Shown one piece after another: positions 15,343 to 23,299 of a DNA stretch of 33,026 nt. This stretch comes from JBDREA01 sp043820265 (GTDB taxonomy: Archaea > Altiarchaeota > Altiarchaeia > IMC4 > JBDREA01): positions 1 to 33,026 of the forward strand of contig JBDREA010000005.1 of assembly GCA_043820265.1 (NCBI GenBank), given 5' to 3'. The position numbers and the translations under genes are program-made. The first letter of the stretch is position 1. Each line of letters opens with the position of its first letter. The notes below the pieces were generated by a model. It was not told the origin of the DNA and made no database searches. It saw only the letters and a program-made list of their open reading frames with translations.

Positions 15343-16200
15343 TTATCGAACCTTAGATAATGCTCTTTCAGCCAGATAGGATCCTGTGAATATCAAACTG
15401 ATCCCTGCTTGTATCAGCCACAGCGTCAATGTATAGTAGAGGAATGATAACAGTCCGGCGTATGCGATAAGCCTGGAGTATCCTTCGAATTGGTGTAAGC
15501 CAATCAGATGAATGAATCCTAGAAACACTGATGCCAAACCAACGGATGCGATCGTTTCTCCCAGAAGGATGGTGTATGCACCGATTTCCTTTGAATGCAT
15601 AATCAAACCAGTCCTACGAAAGACCACCGAGAAGTCGTGATTTTGTTCGTTCATGTCTCCTCGTTGACCCCGGATTGCGCCGTAGAAACTGGTCTTGCCC
15701 CAGGGATCAAGGGCTGAGCTCATGTATTGCCCCGTGTCTATGATATCAATGCCTGCCGCCAGAAGAAACAAACCCGCAATGAAATAGGTCCTGTGATTTC
15801 GGCTAAGAAATAAGAATGTTATGAGGGGAGCAGATATCTGAAGGATACAACCGCCTGCGGAGCCAAGAGTCCGATTACCTAAACCTATGACATAAGGAAT
15901 TGTTCCAAAAACAAAATGTCCGACTTCGTGGATGATGATGGAGTACATCTCGTATCTGTAAAACCAGAAGAATCCAAAATACTCAGAAAGCAGTGGAATC
16001 CCTAAAAAGATAAAAAAGAAAAAGTTTACTTGTGGAGCATACTTGTCTTCGCGTTTTTCATGGGCTTGTTTAATTTCTTGGTTCCACTCCCAATCTTGTT
16101 TTTCTTCCTTTTTTTTGTTTTTTTCATCGATCTTTTCATAGACATCAGATAAAATTTCTTCGTCGAGACCGGAGATATCTACGTCATCGCCTGAAGCCAT
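15343..16200 (-). CDS. Multi-pass membrane protein with HEVGH zinc-metalloprotease-like motif
   Basis: 285 residues. The first 55 residues are charged and cytoplasmic-looking (coiled, Glu/Lys-rich). A hydrophobic segment follows (59-80), then SIIIHEVGHFVFG with HExxH at 91-95 in a second predicted membrane helix, and GGCILQISAPLITFLF (116-131), then three to four more helices and the loop DIIDTGQYMSSALDP. HExxH in a membrane helix followed by a GG..Q...P segment resembles membrane metallopeptidases of the M50 type and related uncharacterised families. I do not see the classical M50 N-P-D-G motif, so proteolysis is not proven. Convergent with nfnB (6 bases apart). Confidence 0.62.
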   Translation of the reverse strand: MASGDDVDISGLDEEILSDVYEKIDEKNKKKEEKQDWEWNQEIKQAHEKREDKYAPQVNFFFFIFLGIPLLSEYFGFFWFYRYEMYSIIIHEVGHFVFGTIPYVIGLGNRTLGSAGGCILQISAPLITFLFLSRNHRTYFIAGLFLLAAGIDIIDTGQYMSSALDPWGKTSFYGAIRGQRGDMNEQNHDFSVVFRRTGLIMHSKEIGAYTILLGETIASVGLASVFLGFIHLIGLHQFEGYSRLIAYAGLLSFLYYTLTLWLIQAGISLIFTGSYLAERALSKVR

Positions 16201-16298
16201 TGAAAAAATAATGGATTAAGAGTAGAAAAAATAGAGGAAGAAAAGAAAAAAGGAGATACCGCCTTCTTTTTCTTTTTTGGCTCCAATTTTGTCTTGAT

Positions 16299-16946
16299 AT
16301 GATTATGGGAAAGAATGATCGGATCGAAAAAGTAATGCTTAGACTCAAAAAAAGATACCCGAAAGGTGTAAGCATGCTTGCAAGCGTCGGACCCGATCCC
16401 TTTAAGGTGCTTATCTCAACGATTCTTTCTGCTCGAACCAAAGACGAAAACACAGCTAGAGTATCAGCGATCCTTTTCAGTAGGTTCACGGATGCAGCCT
16501 CGCTTTCGCGGGCACCCATAGATGAAATCGAAAACCTCATAAAATCCATTGGATTCTACCGCGCAAAAGCAAAACACATAAAAGAAACTTCCCGAATGAT
16601 AGTGGATGATTTTATGGGTATAATCCCAAATAATATTAAGGACCTCCTAACCCTTCCGGGCGTCGGCCGAAAGACGGCAAACTGCCTTTTGGTATACGGC
16701 TACGGAATCCCCGCGATAGCAGTCGACACCCACGTCCACAGGATCTCAAACAGATTAGGTTGGGTGAAGACGAAGACGCCAGAGGAGACGGAGAAAGTAC
16801 TAGAAAAAATCCTTCCAAAACGATGGTGGCTTAAAATAAACGAATACTTCGTCCTCTACGGAAAAGAGATATGCCAGCCGAAAAAACCGAAGTGCGGAGA
16901 ATGTGTGATCGAAAACATCTGCAAATATGAGAAAAAACCAATATGA
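16299..16946 (+). CDS. nth: Endonuclease III (base-excision DNA glycosylase/AP lyase)
   Basis: 215 residues. Removes oxidised pyrimidines from DNA and cleaves the abasic site. Helix-hairpin-helix LPGVGRKTA (119-127) includes catalytic Lys125; catalytic Asp143 is in AVDTHVHR, 18 residues later as in E. coli Nth. The [4Fe-4S] loop is Cys192-x6-Cys199-x2-Cys202-x5-Cys208. Two in-frame ATGs (16299 and 16305) are possible starts. The stop overlaps the next ATG by four bases (ATGA). Confidence 0.95.
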   Translation: MIMGKNDRIEKVMLRLKKRYPKGVSMLASVGPDPFKVLISTILSARTKDENTARVSAILFSRFTDAASLSRAPIDEIENLIKSIGFYRAKAKHIKETSRMIVDDFMGIIPNNIKDLLTLPGVGRKTANCLLVYGYGIPAIAVDTHVHRISNRLGWVKTKTPEETEKVLEKILPKRWWLKINEYFVLYGKEICQPKKPKCGECVIENICKYEKKPI

Positions 16947-17518
16947 ACTATGAGATCCCCCCTTGGGCTATGTTCGCCTTCTTTTCTATTCTCCTCTTCT
17001 GGAGCGATGCGGCAACAACTCATCTCGCAGCAAACGCCCACGGATGGCAGTGGGAAGCCAATCCGCTCTGGACGGACGTCCTAGCCAAAGCTTCTATTTT
17101 TAGGTTATTGGTATCGGCCATTTCGTTCGGCCTTGCTGCCGCCGTCCTAGTGCACGCATTCAGCCGTGTCTCGCCATCGCTTGGGATATCATACGGGGTG
17201 TTCTGGCTTTCGGTTCAGGCATCCGTGGTTTTAAGTAATATTTTGTCCTGGATTATAGGGGAACCCTATATAACACGGATCTTTTGGTTCTTCCCCTTCG
17301 TATCCGCCTTCATAATCCTTGCAAGCCTCAAGATTTTATGCTCTGGAGCCGAACCCGCAGCCCTGTCGCTTTTGGTCGGCCATACAATAATCGTGATATT
17401 CGGGTTTACGTTCCCCATCTCCCATTTCGTCAGGCTCGCAGGCCCACTCTTTCTAAGCCTAATGTTCTTCTACCTGTTCTCAATCCCCACAGTGCAAAAC
17501 AACAATTCCCAATCATAG
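16943..17518 (+). CDS. Small multi-pass membrane protein, DUF5658-like
   Basis: 191 residues with about five to six hydrophobic helices. The first helix carries SDAATTHLAA (21-30) followed by EANPLW (38-43). That pattern (Asp and Thr in helix 1, then E-x-N-P) is characteristic of small archaeal and bacterial membrane proteins of the DUF5658 type; I rely on pattern memory here. No catalytic motif is evident. Translation is coupled to nth through a four-base overlap, but that alone does not tell its role. Confidence 0.6.
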   Translation: MNYEIPPWAMFAFFSILLFWSDAATTHLAANAHGWQWEANPLWTDVLAKASIFRLLVSAISFGLAAAVLVHAFSRVSPSLGISYGVFWLSVQASVVLSNILSWIIGEPYITRIFWFFPFVSAFIILASLKILCSGAEPAALSLLVGHTIIVIFGFTFPISHFVRLAGPLFLSLMFFYLFSIPTVQNNNSQS

Positions 17519-17646
17519 ACTATGTTTTTCAGTAACCGACAGATTTATTAAACCCCAACTACCTTGTATTATTGGATAAAAGAAGAGAGAGCACTTGAGT
17601 TTTTCTAAAAACGAGAGCATTGCAAACGTCTCTTGAAAAAATACAC

Positions 17647-17654
17647 AGAGGTGA
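17647..17654 (+). promoter_or_regulatory. Shine-Dalgarno site deciding the start of the zinc-ribbon gene
   Basis: AGAGGTGA, seven bases before the ATG at 17662, is a strong match to the anti-SD. It argues for starting at 17662 rather than the upstream in-frame ATG at 17620. Confidence 0.7.
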
Positions 17655-17661
17655 CAACAAC

Positions 17662-17826
17662 ATGACAGCATACAGCTTAGCAATCAGCACAGGCCACATA
17701 TGGAAATGTGAAAACTGCGGATACCAGAGCCAACTGATATACCAGGAACACACCCAAGAATACGCCTGCGGAACATGCGGATCAGACTTCAAACTGACAA
17801 AAGCAGAAAAGAAAAAACACTTCTAG
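17662..17826 (+). CDS. 54-residue zinc-ribbon protein
   Basis: Start set by a Shine-Dalgarno site. Two zinc knuckles, CENCGY (Cys16, Cys19) and CGTCGSD (Cys36, Cys39), form a rubredoxin-like or zinc-ribbon fold, with a basic C-terminal tail KAEKKKHF. Proteins like this are common in archaea; some bind RNA or DNA, or act as adaptors. Function unknown. A TATA-like ATTTATTA near 17544 suggests its own transcript with a leader of roughly 90 nt. Confidence 0.72.
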   Translation: MTAYSLAISTGHIWKCENCGYQSQLIYQEHTQEYACGTCGSDFKLTKAEKKKHF

Positions 17827-17870
17827 GAGAAGTAAATCGGACATATTTAGCACATATCTTTTTAGTTCAA

Positions 17871-17880
17871 GATATTTATT
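17871..17880 (+). promoter_or_regulatory. TATA box of the DJ-1/PfpI gene
   Basis: GATATTTATT is centred about 27 nt before the ATG at 17903, so the transcript should be leaderless. Confidence 0.6.
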
Positions 17881-17902
17881 CCCAGACGTTCTATTATACT
17901 TT

Positions 17903-18583
17903 ATGCAAAAACCGAACAGTATAGCCATCCTCCTTTTTAACGGTTCTCTACCACTGGATTTTGTTGGTCCACACCACGTTTTTACACATATGAAGAGGTA
18001 TGCCCAGCCAGATTTACAAATAAGGACTATTGGGACAGAAAGCCCTGTAGAGACGTCGGGTCATTTAAGGATTATCCCAGACGAAGTTTTGACTTCCGAG
18101 ACAAAAATCCCCCAAGGAGACGGTCTTCTTATCATCCCTGGGGGGAAGGGGGCAAGAGACATATTAGAGAATGGAAATCCATTGGTCGAGGAGTATATTA
18201 GAAAATTCCACGAAGCTGGAAATATGATTGCTACAGTCTGTACGGGGGCTCTCGTTGCTGCAAAAGCCGGGATATTAAAGGACTGTCGTGCAACTACTCA
18301 CGGGAAATTTCTGCATCTGCTAGAAGGGCATGTCCAAGAAGTAGTAAGGCTTGGACGAAATCAAAGCTATGTAGAAAACGATTCCCAAAGGATAATCACA
18401 AGCGGAGGAGTCATGAAGGGATTGCCAATGGTTTTGGACATGGCCCAGAGGTTTTCAGGTCCTGAGGTTCGAAGGCGTATCCAAGACTCAATGAAGTATC
18501 CAATTGTTGCCCAAATGCTAGATACAGACTCAGCCCATGGATTGATGAAAACCACTAGGCCAAAAAGGAGACTGCCAAATTAA
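17903..18583 (+). CDS. DJ-1/PfpI superfamily protein (isonitrile-hydratase / GATase1-AraC-like type)
   Basis: 226 residues. The start SIAILLFNGSLPLDFVGPHHVF and the nucleophile elbow IATVCTGALVAAKAGILKDCRATTHGKF, with the catalytic Cys in the AT-V-C-T-G-A turn and a His (TTH) about 16 residues on, match the class of DJ-1 proteins found alone or fused to AraC regulators. Here there is no HTH domain. Possible activities include hydrolysis or hydration of small molecules and protein deglycation; substrate unknown. The stop overlaps the stop of the convergent radical-SAM gene by four bases (TTAA). Confidence 0.85.
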   Translation: MQKPNSIAILLFNGSLPLDFVGPHHVFTHMKRYAQPDLQIRTIGTESPVETSGHLRIIPDEVLTSETKIPQGDGLLIIPGGKGARDILENGNPLVEEYIRKFHEAGNMIATVCTGALVAAKAGILKDCRATTHGKFLHLLEGHVQEVVRLGRNQSYVENDSQRIITSGGVMKGLPMVLDMAQRFSGPEVRRRIQDSMKYPIVAQMLDTDSAHGLMKTTRPKRRLPN

Positions 18584-21318
18584 GATTGCATCTCAAATGC
18601 GAAAAGTGCCACGTCTTCTTCTCTTCCAATGATTTCGGCTTTTGTTCTTTCTGGTCCGAGTAAGCATCTAACGTAATTTTTGTAGTGTTGTGGATCAGGT
18701 TTAAGCGAACGGTAAACTTCAAGTCCAGTTCCAACAGGGATCCCCAAATCAGGACCGAACTGGCTTATGAAAGTCGCAGGCCCTTCGAATGTGATTTTTC
18801 CAACGATCCCCCCCAATCCCCCTTCCACCGCTGGATCGAATCCGAGTCGTTGTTGGTTTATCTGCGCCAATTCCCTGGAGCCTCCATCTCCGGCAAAGAT
18901 CGAATTGCCCATTGCGTTCTCGACAGGTTTGAATGCAAAAGTTGAGAACCTCTCAGTATCATACATCGTAGTTATCCTTCCAATCTCATCTCCGCGGTTC
19001 TGGGGATCTATAACTTGCATGTCAGCTATGACGTTCACATTTATACCGCCTTCCGAGTATCTTTGAAAGCTTTGGTAGAGGTCATTCTGGGGCAGGTTTC
19101 CAGCAGCGTTTCCTAACATAAGAAACGAGACCTTTTTTGCATCTGATTGAAGTCCGTTGATTTGGTGCATAACTTCAGGGTCATCGAGATCTTCGAAAAG
19201 AGTACGAATAGGTTTTACCTCAAATCCCATTTTTCGGTACTTCTCAGCTTTTTCCGAAAGGATATCATCGTGAACATCGATAAGGCAAAGCTTTGACTTT
19301 TTCGGATCAAGACCTTCAACTACTCGGTCTTCGCGGTCGCCCAAACCCATAATCACCACTGTACCATCTTCAACTCGTGATTTGATATCTTCCATCACCT
19401 CTTTTTTGCCGAGAAGCTTGTCTTCAGTTTTGTGAAAGTAATGGTTGACTTGTCCTGCACCGGCAGCAACTTCCCTGTGATAAATTCGTTCGGTGTCGAA
19501 CATGTATCGAAGGGCAGAGGAAAGAGTCGATTCTCTGGAGGCTACCTCCCTGATAAAGGAAGCAATGTCTGATAATAGTTTTTCCGAAACATCGGTTTTT
19601 TCAAGAAGCACTCGGATTTTATCGGTCATGTATCCGTGATATTTTGGGTGTAGGTTATCATAAAACCTTAAGAGTATATCAGAGGATTTTGCATTGTCTT
19701 TTCCAAGCTCCCCTTTGGAGAGGTTCTCAACGACTTTATCGATTGTAGCAATGGCAGCAGTATCTGTTATCGAGAGAGATTTCTTGGATTGATGAGCGGA
19801 TTTTGTTCCGATGTGTGCGCCGTTTCTCCCAAGTGCACCCCACCAAAGCGTCTGTTCGGCGAAGTTGGATTCAACATGTTTTGAAATTGATCCTGCAAGA
19901 TCTGCTGGTTCTTGACCCATATTTCTCCAAACTGTTTCAACAATTGGAAAATCTTTCGCACCTTGCCCGATGAATTCATTCAATCCTTTTGCCCCCATAA
20001 TTCTTTGAATTGGAACGATTGATGAAGGACGCTCACCTAGCCCTGTTCCCCTCACGACACACGACCGCGTTCTGTGTTTGTGAGCCTGTGCCTTGAGGGA
20101 ATTCATCCCATCGGGTTTTATCGAATGATCATCATCTATAATTTGATTTAGATGCAATCCAGTAGACTTAGTAGTATGTGGACAATGAGTGACGGTACCG
20201 TTTGCAAGAACAGTAACAGCACTACCTGTCCCGAAAAGGCATTGGTTCCACATATATAGTGACCCCAATTCAAGAAACCCGCTCATTTGACGGGCGTCTG
20301 CCTCAAGCCTCTGTCTTACTTCCCCATTCATGCCAGGAATGTACTCGTCCCAAACATAAGTCGCTATGTCATTTGCTTGTGCAGATTCCACTAGTGCCCC
20401 TAAGCGTTCCCTCTCTTGACTTTCCTGATGTTTTGGGGTATTTACCGCACTAATCGCAAGGTTAGTTTCATATTCGTCAGCGACCTTCAAGCCTAACCAG
20501 TACTTCACCATTCTTGCCAAGTCCTTTTGTGAGGCTACAAGAGGTTTTCCGTCAGGGGTGGAATTGGTTTCAGAGTAATGCCCGATCCCAACAGCATCGG
20601 AGAAGATGTCAGGTTTTAGAAATGGAAGACCATAAGTGCTCAAAAGGACATTCGCGTTATTGTCTTTTAAAAACTTGATTGCTTCCTCATCCATTGAGTG
20701 GCCGCCAGTATAAACCACCGTTTGGAGTCCTAGTTCATTTGCGTGTTTTACCAGTTCGAAGACTTTATCCCTATATCCCTCTTTCTCGGTGGGTTCCCCT
20801 CCCGCAACAAATGTGACAACTTGGAGTCCTTTTTCCTTTTTGAGGTGAGTCATTAATGTTTTCAGTTTATCAACCTTAACTGAATCCCCTACCGGGTCAT
20901 GCTCGGCAATGCACGCCCCACAAGGCTTTCCAAATATACTATCTGACAACTCTATGACAGCATTTGAATCGGCTTTTCTGCAAAAGAAGTTTGTGCTAAC
21001 ATTCATAACCGAGATAGTTTCTTCTTCCACTTTCGCCCTTAATTTTGGAGGTAAGATGTTATAGTAGAGGTGTTGCTGATATAACCTTCTCAGCGGTTTC
21101 CAAAGCTTTGAGCCCAGTTTTTCATCAATCTTTAATCGAGCTTTCTCTTCGGCAGTAAGGTCCGCTCCCCGAAACATAGCCCTCAATCGCTTAAGCATCT
21201 GGGAGGATCCGGGCTTTAAGGTTCCTAGAACAATGGGTTGATCCTCTAAGGTGATCAAAGGTTGTTGTTTAGCCCCGGATGTCCTCCTCCCGCCCAGTAG
21301 CTGTTTTTCTTTCACCAT
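18580..21318 (-). CDS. Radical-SAM protein fused to a C-terminal EgtD-like SAM methyltransferase domain
   Basis: 912 residues. Residues 101-345 look like a radical-SAM barrel: NVSTNFFC (Cys113) and CGAC (Cys133, Cys136) can hold the cluster, although the spacing is CX19CX2C instead of CX3CX2C. VVTFVAGGEPT (167-177) is the GGE motif that binds the SAM amino group. CLFGTGSAVTVLANGTVTHCPH (Cys360, Cys379) resembles the start of a SPASM-type auxiliary site, and Cys420 follows. Residues 640-912 look like a Rossmann methyltransferase: VVIMGLGDRED (655-664), LCLIDVHDD (677-685), FLMLGNAAGNLP (732-743) and C-terminal GTGLEVYRSLK...EEDVALFAFEM, similar in outline to EgtD/Methyltransf_33. A helical region (500-640) joins them. 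Product unknown; a modified peptide or amino-acid-derived compound is possible. Confidence 0.75.
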   Translation of the reverse strand: MVKEKQLLGGRRTSGAKQQPLITLEDQPIVLGTLKPGSSQMLKRLRAMFRGADLTAEEKARLKIDEKLGSKLWKPLRRLYQQHLYYNILPPKLRAKVEEETISVMNVSTNFFCRKADSNAVIELSDSIFGKPCGACIAEHDPVGDSVKVDKLKTLMTHLKKEKGLQVVTFVAGGEPTEKEGYRDKVFELVKHANELGLQTVVYTGGHSMDEEAIKFLKDNNANVLLSTYGLPFLKPDIFSDAVGIGHYSETNSTPDGKPLVASQKDLARMVKYWLGLKVADEYETNLAISAVNTPKHQESQERERLGALVESAQANDIATYVWDEYIPGMNGEVRQRLEADARQMSGFLELGSLYMWNQCLFGTGSAVTVLANGTVTHCPHTTKSTGLHLNQIIDDDHSIKPDGMNSLKAQAHKHRTRSCVVRGTGLGERPSSIVPIQRIMGAKGLNEFIGQGAKDFPIVETVWRNMGQEPADLAGSISKHVESNFAEQTLWWGALGRNGAHIGTKSAHQSKKSLSITDTAAIATIDKVVENLSKGELGKDNAKSSDILLRFYDNLHPKYHGYMTDKIRVLLEKTDVSEKLLSDIASFIREVASRESTLSSALRYMFDTERIYHREVAAGAGQVNHYFHKTEDKLLGKKEVMEDIKSRVEDGTVVIMGLGDREDRVVEGLDPKKSKLCLIDVHDDILSEKAEKYRKMGFEVKPIRTLFEDLDDPEVMHQINGLQSDAKKVSFLMLGNAAGNLPQNDLYQSFQRYSEGGINVNVIADMQVIDPQNRGDEIGRITTMYDTERFSTFAFKPVENAMGNSIFAGDGGSRELAQINQQRLGFDPAVEGGLGGIVGKITFEGPATFISQFGPDLGIPVGTGLEVYRSLKPDPQHYKNYVRCLLGPERTKAEIIGREEDVALFAFEMQS

Positions 21319-21512
21319 ATGACTGATTTATAGGAAGTCCAAGTAGAAAAACTTATAGGCAGGCTCTTATAATCCGTGCCTTTTGGTGAATATGCGCTGT
21401 TTAACGCATCTTTTTTGTTGTCTAAATCTGTTTGGTTTTTAAATTCCCTTTGTTAATTTTTGTCTTTACACTAATTTTTTGATTTTGTAGTGAGGGTGGA
21501 AGATAAAAAAAA
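21319..21512. promoter_or_regulatory. Divergent promoter region between the radical-SAM gene and malic enzyme
   Basis: 194 bases without a gene. TATA-like boxes for the plus strand are CTTATAAT (21366-21373) and TTTTTAAATT (about 21437-21446); for the minus strand, CCTATAAGT lies roughly 37 nt before the radical-SAM ATG. A small hairpin, ATGCG (21392-21396) with CGCAT (21405-21409), is followed by CTTTTTTG. No ORF of note. Confidence 0.4.
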
Positions 21513-22808
21513 ATGGCTGAAGAAATCAACTACAAGGAAAGGTTTAAGGGAGCGGTAAAGTATACGGATGACGAGGCGTTGAGCTATCACAGGGGGAATG
21601 GCCCGGGAAACGGAAAGATCGAGGTCTGTGCCACTTCGCCTCTGAAAACGAAAAAGGATTTGAGCCTGGCTTATACTCCGGGAGTGGCTGTGCCCTGCAA
21701 GGCGATTGCTGCGGATAAAGCCAAGGTCTACGACTACACGACTAAAGGCAATATGGTCGCAGTCGTTACCGACGGAACAGCCGTCCTCGGACTTGGAAAC
21801 ATCGGCCCAGAAGCCGGCCTTCCTGTGATGGAAGGCAAATGCGTCCTCTTCAAGAACCTCGCTGGCGTTGATGCCATTCCCATCTGCCTTAACACCCAGG
21901 ACACAGAAGAGATAATCTCCGCTGTCCAATGGTTGGAGCCGGGATTCGGAGGCATCAACCTCGAAGACATCAGTGCCCCACGTTGCTTTGAGATAGAACA
22001 ACGACTAAAGCAGTCCCTTGACATACCCGTTTTCCACGACGACCAGCATGGAACAGCCATAGTCACATTGGCGGGACTCATAAACGCCCTCAAAGTAGTC
22101 GGCAAAGACATAAAAGACGTTAGAGTAGTCTTCAACGGAGCAGGAGCCGGCGGCATAGCCTGTGCCAAGTTCTACATGAGTGCAGGCGTCAAAGACGTGA
22201 TTCTCTGTGATTCAAAAGGTCCCATCTACGAAGGCCGAAAGGAGGGAATGAATCCCGTAAAAGAAGAAATGGCAAAAATAACGAATAAACAAAACATTCA
22301 AAGATCTCTCGCTCAAGCTATGAATGGGGCAGACATCTTTGTAGGACTGTCGGTTGCAGGCTGCGTGAACAAAGACATGGTGAAAAGCATGGCGGATGAC
22401 GCGATAGTTTTCGCTTGCGCCAATCCTGTGCCGGAGATAATGCCAGAGGATGCTTTAGCCGCAGGTGCTACTGTGGTCGCTACGGGACGCTCGGATTATG
22501 CAAACCAGATAAACAATGTCTTAGGTTTCCCGGGGATCTTTAGGGGGGCACTCGACGTCAGGGCAAAAGACATCAACGAAGAGATGAAACTGGCAGCATC
22601 CAATGCCATTGCATCGGCTATCTCGGATGACGAACTGGATAAAGACTACATAATCACAAATCCACTAGACCCGAGGGTGATGCCCACGGAGGCGGCGGCT
22701 GTGGCGAAAGCCGCAATGGACTCAGGTGTCGCGCGAATCAAGGTGAACCCGGAAGAAGTCAAGGAAAGGACTGCAAGGCTTGTGGAAGAAGCAAGAAGGA
22801 GAGGTTAG
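21513..22808 (+). CDS. maeB: Malic enzyme (NAD(P)-dependent, oxaloacetate-decarboxylating type)
   Basis: 431 residues, the short bacterial/archaeal form without the phosphotransacetylase-like tail of MaeB proteins. Converts malate to pyruvate and CO2 with reduction of NAD(P). Features: YTPGVAVPCKAIA, TDGTAVLGLGNIGPEAGLPVMEGK, catalytic Lys region, metal site FGGINLEDISAPRCFEIE, FHDDQHGTA, nucleotide fold VVFNGAGAGGIACAKFY, and C-terminal VFACANPVPEI, FPGIFRGALDVRAK. Cofactor preference is not readable. A GAGGGTGG about 16 bases before the ATG is a weak ribosome site. panD and a LUD/Fe-S gene follow on the same strand at 62 and 72 bp, possibly forming one unit. Confidence 0.95.
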   Translation: MAEEINYKERFKGAVKYTDDEALSYHRGNGPGNGKIEVCATSPLKTKKDLSLAYTPGVAVPCKAIAADKAKVYDYTTKGNMVAVVTDGTAVLGLGNIGPEAGLPVMEGKCVLFKNLAGVDAIPICLNTQDTEEIISAVQWLEPGFGGINLEDISAPRCFEIEQRLKQSLDIPVFHDDQHGTAIVTLAGLINALKVVGKDIKDVRVVFNGAGAGGIACAKFYMSAGVKDVILCDSKGPIYEGRKEGMNPVKEEMAKITNKQNIQRSLAQAMNGADIFVGLSVAGCVNKDMVKSMADDAIVFACANPVPEIMPEDALAAGATVVATGRSDYANQINNVLGFPGIFRGALDVRAKDINEEMKLAASNAIASAISDDELDKDYIITNPLDPRVMPTEAAAVAKAAMDSGVARIKVNPEEVKERTARLVEEARRRG

Positions 22809-22870
22809 GTTAACTCTCCAAAATTCTTTGTTTTTTATTGTTGTTTCATATTTCCTTCTGAAAACAAACG

Positions 22871-23227
22871 ATGATGAAGCAGATGCTAAATTCTAAGATA
22901 CACGGTGCTGTGGTAACAGCCCGCCACGTTGAATACGACGGCTCGATAACGATAGATAGAGAGCTGATGGATGCAGCAGGCCTCCTAGTCTACGAAAAAG
23001 TCCTTGTAGCAGACATGGAAAACGCAAACCGATTCGAGACCTACGTCATCGAAGGTGAACCGGGAGGCGGAGCGATAGAGGTGAACGGCGCAGCGGCTCA
23101 TCTTTCTAAGGTGGGTAACAGATTGATAATCCTTTCATTTGCCTTGGTTGATGAATCCGGGGCAGATTCGATTAAGCCTGTCATCATCAGGGTCGACGAA
23201 AAAAACAAGATAATCAGTAGCGGTTGA
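22871..23227 (+). CDS. panD: Aspartate 1-decarboxylase (pyruvoyl-dependent, bacterial-type PanD)
   Basis: 118 residues. The proenzyme self-cleaves between Gly24 and Ser25 in YDGSITID to make the pyruvoyl group; this position equals that in E. coli PanD when the first ATG is used, supporting 22871. Other marks: MLNSKIHGAVVT, LMDAAGLLVYEKV, NRFETYVIEGEPGGGAIEVNGAAA and DEKNKI near the end. Makes beta-alanine from aspartate for pantothenate and CoA. Most archaea use an unrelated PLP-dependent aspartate decarboxylase, so this gene is unusual in an archaeal setting and suggests transfer from bacteria. No other pan gene is visible. Confidence 0.93.
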   Translation: MMKQMLNSKIHGAVVTARHVEYDGSITIDRELMDAAGLLVYEKVLVADMENANRFETYVIEGEPGGGAIEVNGAAAHLSKVGNRLIILSFALVDESGADSIKPVIIRVDEKNKIISSG

Positions 23228-23299
23228 GATTTCACGCACAAAATATCCCTTTTTATATCTTTTTTCACTAATGCCTTGACCCAACGCTTTTTATAAAAA

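Noticed and set aside
21392..21416. Hairpin plus T-run upstream of malic enzyme as an attenuator
   Set aside because: The stem is only five pairs and lies near the predicted transcription start, so the signal is too weak.
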